The translations under genes and the position numbers were made by a program. The notes under the pieces were generated by a model. It did no database searches, had not been told where the DNA came from, and saw only the letters and a program-made list of their open reading frames with translations. From Gilliamella bombi (GTDB taxonomy: Bacteria; Pseudomonadota; Gammaproteobacteria; Enterobacterales; Orbaceae), in the NCBI RefSeq assembly GCF_900103255.1, contig NZ_FMWS01000021.1, positions 1 to 43,471 of the forward strand: a DNA stretch of 43,471 nucleotides. The letters are read 5' to 3'. This document shows, one piece after another, positions 37,568 to 43,471 of the stretch (positions are counted from its first letter, which is position 1; each line of letters begins with the position of its first letter).

Positions 37568-38371
37568 ATGCATGTTGTTGCTTCTGATTTAGACGGTACT
37601 TTATTAACTCCTGAACATAGCTTATCACCTTATACCAAGCAAGTCCTTCAAGCGTTACGTAAAAAAGGCATTCACTTTGTTTTTGCAACTGGCAGACACC
37701 ACATTGATGTCGCTCAAATGCGTGAAAACATGGAAATTGACGCCTTTATGATAACAGCAAATGGTGCTAGGGTGCATGATAGCGAAGGTAATCTAGTTTT
37801 TAGCCAAAGTATTTCCCCATCGCTTGCTAGTGAAATAGCTAAAATGAGTATGGATGATCCTTTAATTTATACTCATGTATATCGTGGTGATCATTGGTTA
37901 ATTAATAAGGAAGATACATATTCATTAGAATTCTTTCGAGACACAGATTTTACTTATCAATTATTTAATCCACTTAATTTTGACACTAGCGATATTGCTA
38001 AAATTTATTTTACGACAACGGATAATGCACTTTACCCGCATTTAGTCCAATTAAAGAATCGACTTGATGCAAAATTTGGTGACAAACTTAGCATTGCTTT
38101 TTCAACCTTAAATTGCCTTGAAGTGATGGCCGAAAATGTGTCTAAGGGTAGTGCACTAAAAAAAGTGGTAGAAAAATTAGGTTACAGTTTAAAAGATAGT
38201 ATCGCTTTTGGTGATGGCATGAATGACTACGAAATGTTAAAAGCCGCAGGTAAAGGTTGTATAATGCAAAACGGAAGCTCGGAATTAAAATCATTATTGC
38301 CTGAGTTAGAGGTTATTGGCTCTAACGCTCAAGATGCTGTACCACATTATCTAAGTAAACTGTTTTTATAA
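37568..38371 (+). CDS. yigL: HAD-family sugar/pyridoxal phosphatase YigL
   Basis: The 267-residue Cof-type HAD protein closely matches E. coli YigL (266). Motif I is ASDLDGTLL with nucleophile Asp7, then FATGRHHIDVAQMREN, ITANGARVHDSEGN, VSKGSALKKVVEKLGY, motif IV FGDGMNDYEML and the end EVIGSNAQDAVPHYL. It dephosphorylates small phosphorylated compounds such as pyridoxal phosphate and sugar phosphates in the cytoplasm. tusA follows after nine bases. Confidence 0.94.
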   Translation: MHVVASDLDGTLLTPEHSLSPYTKQVLQALRKKGIHFVFATGRHHIDVAQMRENMEIDAFMITANGARVHDSEGNLVFSQSISPSLASEIAKMSMDDPLIYTHVYRGDHWLINKEDTYSLEFFRDTDFTYQLFNPLNFDTSDIAKIYFTTTDNALYPHLVQLKNRLDAKFGDKLSIAFSTLNCLEVMAENVSKGSALKKVVEKLGYSLKDSIAFGDGMNDYEMLKAAGKGCIMQNGSSELKSLLPELEVIGSNAQDAVPHYLSKLFL

Positions 38372-38380
38372 TTATTAAAT

Positions 38381-38617
38381 ATGAATATAACTATTGACAA
38401 AGAACTCAACACGCTTGGATTGCGTTGTCCTGAACCTATTATGTTAATTAGAAAAGCGATCCGAGAACTATCTATAGGACAAGTTCTTTATGTGATCGCT
38501 GATGATTTTGCAACTACTCGTGATGTACCTAGCTTTTGCCGCCATATGGATCATCAATTACTGTCATTGCAAATAGAATCTCAACCTTATCAGTATTGGA
38601 TCAAAAAATCCCATTAG
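38381..38617 (+). CDS. tusA: Sulfur carrier protein TusA
   Basis: The 78-residue product has the TusA core [20 protein letters not shown] with active Cys16 in the CPxP motif and [15 protein letters not shown] near the end. It takes persulfide from IscS and passes it to TusBCD and then TusE (encoded at 1385). In E. coli tusA lies near rsmD-yhhL; here those genes are 3.5 kb downstream, a trace of the same neighbourhood. Confidence 0.95.
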   Translation: MNITIDKELNTLGLRCPEPIMLIRKAIRELSIGQVLYVIADDFATTRDVPSFCRHMDHQLLSLQIESQPYQYWIKKSH

Positions 38618-38624
38618 TGTAACG

Positions 38625-38660
38625 ATTTTTATGGCAAAAAGTTTCAGGAAAGTAGGTGTT
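38625..38660 (+). repeat. Dispersed intergenic repeat, copy 3
   Basis: TTTTTATGGCAAAAAGTTTC, then AGG, seven variable bases and GTGTTT, eight bases after the tusA stop. It shares the core and spacing of the copies at 4950-4995 and 26301-26345 but loses the AGTATAAAA end. Confidence 0.55.
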
Positions 38661-38664
38661 TGTG

Positions 38665-39069
38665 TCAATTTAATTCGATTTGCTTTAAGTAAAAACGTAA
38701 TGTACGCCAATCATTAGGTTGAAGATTATCAACCATTAATAATAGCGTACAGCGTTTGCCATTATGTCGTGATTTTAAGTTTAAAATAATGATATAACGA
38801 AATATCAACGGTCTATGCATTAAGTACCAACGTTGTTTGTGCCAGTATATTTGATTGATACAGTGAAATAGCGCAAATTCGTCTTTAATAGTTTTGAAAT
38901 AACGTAGACTGTGCCACCATTCTATTATTAATAATAGAATAATAACAAAGGTATAACAATTTAAGTATGTGTTAGCAAACATAACTAAACAAAGTGCGAT
39001 TAACACTGAGTAAAAAAGAGTTGAAATCAGTAATTGTATCTTTGATATGCTAAGTTTTATGCTCCACAT
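38665..39069 (-). CDS. YgfX (CptA) family membrane protein
   Basis: The 134-residue protein has two adjacent membrane helices (about 12-48), a basic linker, and a beta-rich end with CTLLLMVDNLQPNDWRTLRFYLKQ that lines up with the end of E. coli YgfX (WLAADSMDEAEWRDLRRILLQQ). YgfX was described as a toxin that affects the cytoskeleton proteins MreB and FtsZ, with YgfY (SdhE) as partner. sdhE is not adjacent here, so it is an orphan in this location. It is convergent with tusA. Confidence 0.7.
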   Translation of the reverse strand: MWSIKLSISKIQLLISTLFYSVLIALCLVMFANTYLNCYTFVIILLLIIEWWHSLRYFKTIKDEFALFHCINQIYWHKQRWYLMHRPLIFRYIIILNLKSRHNGKRCTLLLMVDNLQPNDWRTLRFYLKQIELN

Positions 39070-39318
39070 AATTCATTCTTTACTTTAGTTAAATTAGGAT
39101 TATTTCATTCTTTTGCAAAAAATTACTTAAAATAAAGACAAATATGGGAGATAATGCGCATAATTTTTGTGTGTTTTAATAAACGAGCGATCAACCATAG
39201 ACTTTTTCTTTTAATGTCAATGTGAAGATCCAGAACTGAAGATAGTGTTACTAAATTTGGCGCAGAGAGAACTCTCGTGCCATTATTTTTGCCTTAAAAT
39301 TTAGAATAGGAAAGATTT
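39070..39318. other. Intergenic region between ygfX and mrcA
   Basis: About 250 bases between divergent genes. It should hold both promoters. A small palindrome GAGAG-AA-CTCTC near 39265 is the only structure I see. A weak AGGAAAG ribosome binding site precedes the mrcA GTG. Confidence 0.45.
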
Positions 39319-41859
39319 GTGATATTAATTAGAGTGTTAAAAATTATTCTAAAATTATTCATTGGCTTATTTCTTTGTGGCTTAATTATTGGTATTGCAG
39401 GTTATGCTCATTATTCAAAGGATCTTCCTGATGTCACTACATTAAAAGATGTTCGACTTCAAACACCAATGCAAGTATTAAGCAAAGATGGTGAATTAAT
39501 TGCCATTTTTGGTGAACGGCGTAGAACCCCTCTGAAATATGATGAAATTCCTCCAATAGTTATTAATGCGGTCATTGCAACTGAAGATGCTCGTTTTTAT
39601 GAACATTTTGGCATCGATCCAGTTGGTATTGCTCGAGCGATGTATATTGGTTTAAAGCAGAAAGGATTTTCTCAAGGTGGCAGTACAATTACGCAACAAG
39701 TCGCTAAGAACTTTTTCTTAACACCTGAAAAAAGTATAGCGCGTAAAGTCAAAGAAATGATTTTGGCTATCCGTATGGAAAAAGAGTTATCAAAAGAAGA
39801 AATCATGGCACTATACCTTAACATGATTAACTTCGGATCGAGGGCATATGGTGTTGCTGCTGCATCTTATACTTTTTTTGGTAAAACACCTGAACAGTTA
39901 ACTGTTGATGAAGCGGCTTTATTAGCTGGTTTACCAAATGCACCATCAGCTTACAACCCAATTTCACATCCAGAACGAGCATTGACTAGACGCAATTGGG
40001 TACTAGGACGAATGCTAGATCAATCCTATATTACTCAAGCAGAATATGACGAAGCGATTAAAAAACCGTTAGGCGCTAGCTACCACTCACCACAAATTGA
40101 GTTTTCGGCGCCTTATGTTGCCGAAATGGCACGTCAATTTATGTACGACAAATTTGGCGAAAATGCCTACACAGATGGCTATAAAGTCTATACAACTATC
40201 TCAAAAACCGATCAAATAGCTGCAACAGAAACAGTGCAAAAGCATATTATTGAGTATGATACCAGACATGGTTATCGTGGTGCTGAAAAAGTATTATGGC
40301 AACCAGACGAAGCACCATGGAATTCTGAACAAATCCAGCAAACTCTTAATAAATACATGTGCTATGGCGGAATATGTCCAGCGGTGGTCATGACATCTTC
40401 AGATAAAGAAGCAACAGCGGTATTATCTGATAAAAGTAATATTACTATTGCATATCAAAACATGAAATGGGCGCGTCCATTTATTAGCGATACAAGACAA
40501 GGCGCTTACCCAAGAAAAGTCTCTGACACCATCAAGGCAGGACAGTTAATTTGGGTCAAAAAAACTGATGATAATTGGGAATTATCACAAATTCCTGCTG
40601 TTAACGCTGCGCTAGTATCACTTGATTCAGACAATGGTGCAATCAAAGCGATTGTTGGTGGTTATGATTTTAATTTGAGTAAATTTAATCGAGCAACACA
40701 AGCACTAAGGCAATTAGGATCGAATATTAAACCATTTATTTATACCTCAACATTAGAGCAAGGTTTAACAATGGCTACGCTTCTTAATGATGCACCAATT
40801 GTTCGTTCTGCGGGTAGTGCTACATGGCGTCCTAAAAACTCACCACCTACCTATGCAGGACCTTTACGTTTAAGAATTGGCCTAGGAATGTCTAAAAATG
40901 TAATGATGGTAAGAGCATTGCGTGCAGTTGGTATAGATTATGCTGCGACTTATTTAGAGCGTTTTGGATTTCCTAAAGAAAATATTTCTTATAATGAATC
41001 GTTAGCTTTAGGTTCGGCATCATTTACGCCATTGCAAGTGGCAAGAGCTTATTCGGTGATCACTAATGGCGGTTATTTAATATCACCATATTTAATTGAA
41101 AAAATTGAGGAAAATGATGGTAAAGGTCTAATTTATCAGCATCAACCTTTAATTGCTTGTCACAATTGTACTGACGATGACGTCATTGTAGGGGCCACAC
41201 CAGTATCACTTGATAATGTTGAAAATGAATCAACCGAATTAGGTAATGAAGAGCCAGAGCAAGAAAATCTAAAAGCAGATGATAATATAATTTTACCTGA
41301 TATTGATACTGAAAATAAAGTCACTGATGTAACACCAAAATACGCACCGCATACGGTAAATAGTGGTATTGCATTTATTATGAAAGATGGTCTTCGATCC
41401 ATCGTATTTGGTGGTTCAGATTGGCAAGGTACTGCATGGCGTGTGAAAGCATTGGGTAGAAAAGATGTCGGTGGTAAAACTGGGACAACTAACTCATCTA
41501 AAGACGTTTGGTTTTCTGGATTTGGTGGCAATATTGTAACTACTGTTTGGATGGGATTTGATGATCATCGCCGTGACTTGGGGCGAACAGTCCGGGCTGA
41601 AGCAGGGGCAGTAACCGCAAATCCAATATGGGTTGATTATATGAAAGTTGCCCTAAAAGATGTACCAGTAATAGAAGATGTAAAACCTGCAAATGTTATT
41701 TCTGTTACTATTGATCAAAAAACAGGTCTATTACCTCAATCTGGATCTAAAACAATGTCAGAGTACTTTATAAAAGGTACCGAACCAACGACTTATGCGA
41801 CCCAAGAGGTGGGCACGAAAGTAACAGATTCAGAAGGTAATACTTCAGAACTATTCTAA
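39319..41859 (+). CDS. mrcA: Penicillin-binding protein 1A
   Basis: The 846-residue bifunctional enzyme starts at a GTG. It has a membrane anchor at about 7-29, a glycosyltransferase domain with catalytic Glu89 in ATEDARFYEHFGID and GGSTITQQVAKNFFL, and a transpeptidase domain with SNIK (Ser468-Lys471), SKN in the GMSKNVMMVRAL segment and KTGTT at 720-724. An acidic insertion (about 630-680, NVENESTELGNEEPEQE) lies between motifs. It polymerises and cross-links peptidoglycan. It follows the usual neighbourhood of the com/hof genes, though in the same direction rather than divergent. Confidence 0.95.
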   Translation: MILIRVLKIILKLFIGLFLCGLIIGIAGYAHYSKDLPDVTTLKDVRLQTPMQVLSKDGELIAIFGERRRTPLKYDEIPPIVINAVIATEDARFYEHFGIDPVGIARAMYIGLKQKGFSQGGSTITQQVAKNFFLTPEKSIARKVKEMILAIRMEKELSKEEIMALYLNMINFGSRAYGVAAASYTFFGKTPEQLTVDEAALLAGLPNAPSAYNPISHPERALTRRNWVLGRMLDQSYITQAEYDEAIKKPLGASYHSPQIEFSAPYVAEMARQFMYDKFGENAYTDGYKVYTTISKTDQIAATETVQKHIIEYDTRHGYRGAEKVLWQPDEAPWNSEQIQQTLNKYMCYGGICPAVVMTSSDKEATAVLSDKSNITIAYQNMKWARPFISDTRQGAYPRKVSDTIKAGQLIWVKKTDDNWELSQIPAVNAALVSLDSDNGAIKAIVGGYDFNLSKFNRATQALRQLGSNIKPFIYTSTLEQGLTMATLLNDAPIVRSAGSATWRPKNSPPTYAGPLRLRIGLGMSKNVMMVRALRAVGIDYAATYLERFGFPKENISYNESLALGSASFTPLQVARAYSVITNGGYLISPYLIEKIEENDGKGLIYQHQPLIACHNCTDDDVIVGATPVSLDNVENESTELGNEEPEQENLKADDNIILPDIDTENKVTDVTPKYAPHTVNSGIAFIMKDGLRSIVFGGSDWQGTAWRVKALGRKDVGGKTGTTNSSKDVWFSGFGGNIVTTVWMGFDDHRRDLGRTVRAEAGAVTANPIWVDYMKVALKDVPVIEDVKPANVISVTIDQKTGLLPQSGSKTMSEYFIKGTEPTTYATQEVGTKVTDSEGNTSELF

Positions 41860-41872
41860 TAAAGGATTTAGC

Positions 41873-42436
41873 ATGAATGGTTCAATAAGAATTATTGGCG
41901 GAAAATGGCGTGGGCGTAAATTGTCGGTACTAGACAAACAAGGATTACGCCCAACCACCGATCGAATCAAAGAAACTCTATATAACTGGTTAATGCCAGT
42001 TATACATGATAGTGATTGTTTGGACTGCTTTTCGGGTAGTGGCTCATTAGGTTTTGAAGCGGTATCAAGAGGAGCCCAAAGTGTTACTTTGCTCGAAAAA
42101 GATAAACAAGTAGCACAGCTACTTAGCAAAAATAAACAGATTATTGCTAGCAACGCAATCGACATTTATCATACTGATACTTTACAATGGCTAAACAGGC
42201 CAGCAGTAAAACAGTTTGATATTGTATTTATCGATCCGCCATTTCATCAATCATTAGTCGCAAAAACGGTTAACGAACTTGAAAATAACAACTGGCTAAA
42301 ACCGTTGGCTTATATTTATATTGAAACAGAAATACAGCATGATCTAACAACTTATATTCCAACTAATTGGCGCTTACATCGTGAAAAAATTGCAGGGCAA
42401 GTTCACAGCTATCTATTTATACGAGAAGATAATTAA
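41873..42436 (+). CDS. rsmD: 16S rRNA (guanine966-N2)-methyltransferase RsmD
   Basis: The 187-residue protein has the N-terminal IIGGKWRGRKL, RPTTDRIKETLYNWL, SAM motif LDCFSGSGSLGFEAVSRGA and catalytic motif DIVFIDPPFHQ. These are the standard RsmD features. It methylates G966 of 16S rRNA in the assembling 30S subunit. A gap of 13 bases follows mrcA, and the stop overlaps the yhhL start by one base. Confidence 0.95.
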   Translation: MNGSIRIIGGKWRGRKLSVLDKQGLRPTTDRIKETLYNWLMPVIHDSDCLDCFSGSGSLGFEAVSRGAQSVTLLEKDKQVAQLLSKNKQIIASNAIDIYHTDTLQWLNRPAVKQFDIVFIDPPFHQSLVAKTVNELENNNWLKPLAYIYIETEIQHDLTTYIPTNWRLHREKIAGQVHSYLFIREDN

Positions 42437-42705
42437 TGTTCATCTTTATTGGTAAAACTTTATACTCATTAATGTGGTTATTTTTATTATTTAACTTAAT
42501 CCATCCATATCCAAAACCGGCAAATGTTGTGGCCAATATTGGCTTAATCGCCTTTACTGTTACTCATGGTTTACAAGCATGGATGTTAAACTCAACCATG
42601 ACCAAACAAGAAAAACAACAAGACAAATTTAAAGTGTTACGGCTATTTTTATTTGGTGTTTTTGAATCACTTAGTTGGAAAGATAGTTTGAAAGACAAAA
42701 AATAA
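42436..42705 (+). CDS. yhhL: YhhL family (DUF1145) membrane protein
   Basis: The 89-residue protein has two membrane helices (about 5-22 and 29-48) with a short HPYPKPAN loop between, then a charged tail (MTKQEKQQDKFKVLR). This matches the small DUF1145/YhhL family, which follows rsmD in E. coli as well. Function unknown. Start overlaps the rsmD stop (TAATG). Confidence 0.85.
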   Translation: MFIFIGKTLYSLMWLFLLFNLIHPYPKPANVVANIGLIAFTVTHGLQAWMLNSTMTKQEKQQDKFKVLRLFLFGVFESLSWKDSLKDKK

Positions 42706-42718
42706 TAATAAAAAGAGG

Positions 42719-42746
42719 TTGCGAGATACAAAAATTTTTGTATAAT
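42719..42746 (+). promoter_or_regulatory. Promoter of tRNA-Gly
   Basis: TTGCGA, a 16-base spacer and a perfect TATAAT at 42741-42746, 31 bases before the tRNA. Confidence 0.75.
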
Positions 42747-42777
42747 GCTCACCACTTCTTACGAAGCACCTCAATAA

Positions 42778-42853
<76 letters not shown>

Positions 42854-43471
42854 ATAAAACATCTATTTAGTATAAAAGTAAATTTATATCCCATACGGTG
42901 TTAACTAACGAAAGTGATTAGTTGTGTGCAAGGCACAAAAAACACAGCAAAAACATTGTAATAAAAACAGAAATTAGCTAATAATTACTTAAATTAAGTA
43001 AAATAAAAAACTTTAATAAAATCAATAGTCCACCTGAGCTATTTTAGAGAAAACACACAACACGGCAAGGTTAATCTACCTATCTTTTAACTGTGTCGGA
43101 GTGCTTTGCTGATAGACTGAGGGCAGCACGCCAAATAGGACTGTTTGGTGAGTTTGTGCTTTGTTAGGGATGCCAATTTATCAGGAACAACTTGGCACTT
43201 TTTAGCAAAGCAAATAGGCTTAAAAAAGGCGAATATCATAATGATTCGAGTAAATCATACCGATGGTTAAGAGCGAGAGCGTTGGGTACCGTAGTTCATA
43301 TTTTGTATCTCATGTGAGTTGTAAGATGTTACGCTCAAAATTCTTAAATTAAACGTTACCACCAATATCAGTTATTCCGACAAAATTCAAAAGCTATAAA
43401 GCTAACACCCTATTTTAATTATAAAATTAACCTATCTATAAAGTCGAATTGTTTTCATCTTTACATTTCTT
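42854..43471. other. Region downstream of tRNA-Gly without an intact gene
   Basis: About 620 bases. The stretch 43060-43230 is richer in G and C than its flanks. On the minus strand it translates in part as GIPNKAQTHQTVLFGVLPSV, then YQQSTPTQLKDR, a stop, and INLAVLCVFSKIAQVDY. This loosely recalls Icd-like phage or satellite proteins, but no start or full frame exists. I see no copy of the tRNA-Gly 3' end within the window, so an integrated element could only be tested with the next part of the genome. Confidence 0.3.

Overview
The window is AT-rich chromosomal DNA of a gammaproteobacterium. Gene content and order resemble both Enterobacterales and Pasteurellaceae: ftsB-ispD-ispF-truD-pcm; rsfS-rlmH, ybeY-corC-lnt and gltIJKL; trxB-cydD-cydC; a comABCDE/hofMNOPQ-type operon; mrcA; rsmD-yhhL. 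The low GC, this mixed synteny and a full-length three-domain NadR suggest Orbaceae (Gilliamella or a relative). That placement is inference; no rRNA or marker search was possible.

Layout. 1-900: right end of a prophage (tail-fibre C-terminus, a frameshifted tail-fibre assembly gene, a small ORF) next to tRNA-Ser(UGA). 1385-4899: tusE, ftsB, ispD, ispF, truD and pcm, without surE between truD and pcm or nlpD-rpoS after pcm. 4919-6993: a convergent terminator, then pnuC and nadR on the minus strand, with a promoter bracketed by two NadR-box-like palindromes. 7167-10624: a DUF4139 (MuiA-like) protein and a recD without recB or recC beside it. 10725-17890: a minus-strand block with the glutamate/aspartate ABC transporter, lnt, corC, ybeY, rlmH and rsfS. 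17981-19135: two unrecognised genes, one broken. 19279-23588: cydC, cydD, trxB. 23944-28535: a 61-residue small protein, a nitroreductase, AmpG, LdhA and MltB. 28614-28813: remains of a TauE/SafE-type gene. 29111-31701: YhfA/OsmC, an APC permease and an ArgO/LysE exporter. 31758-33598: two Sel1-repeat genes separated and followed by decayed copies of the same C-terminus. 33702-34187: tRNA-Lys, two tRNA-Val and their promoter, with an rtT-like repeat of the tRNA-Lys 3' end. 34346-37456: DNA-uptake/type IV pilus operon with a fused PilM-PilN protein. 37568-42705: yigL, tusA, an orphan ygfX, mrcA, rsmD, yhhL. 42778-42853: tRNA-Gly, followed by about 600 bp with no intact gene.

Genes that work together. 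NadR and PnuC form a nicotinamide riboside salvage unit that looks autoregulated. TusA and TusE, encoded 37 kb apart, belong to the same sulfur relay for tRNA 2-thiolation. MltB, AmpG and PBP1A make, recycle and build peptidoglycan. Lnt matures lipoproteins such as MltB. TrxB and CydDC handle cytoplasmic and periplasmic thiol balance. The Hof/Com proteins would form the secretin and its inner-membrane platform for DNA uptake, and a CRP-S-like half site lies upstream.

Most interesting to follow up: the tRNA-Lys 3'-end repeat with its chain of hairpins, the Sel1 ghosts, the two NadR boxes, a 40-45 bp dispersed intergenic repeat in three copies, and the PilM-PilN fusion with its CRP-S-like site.
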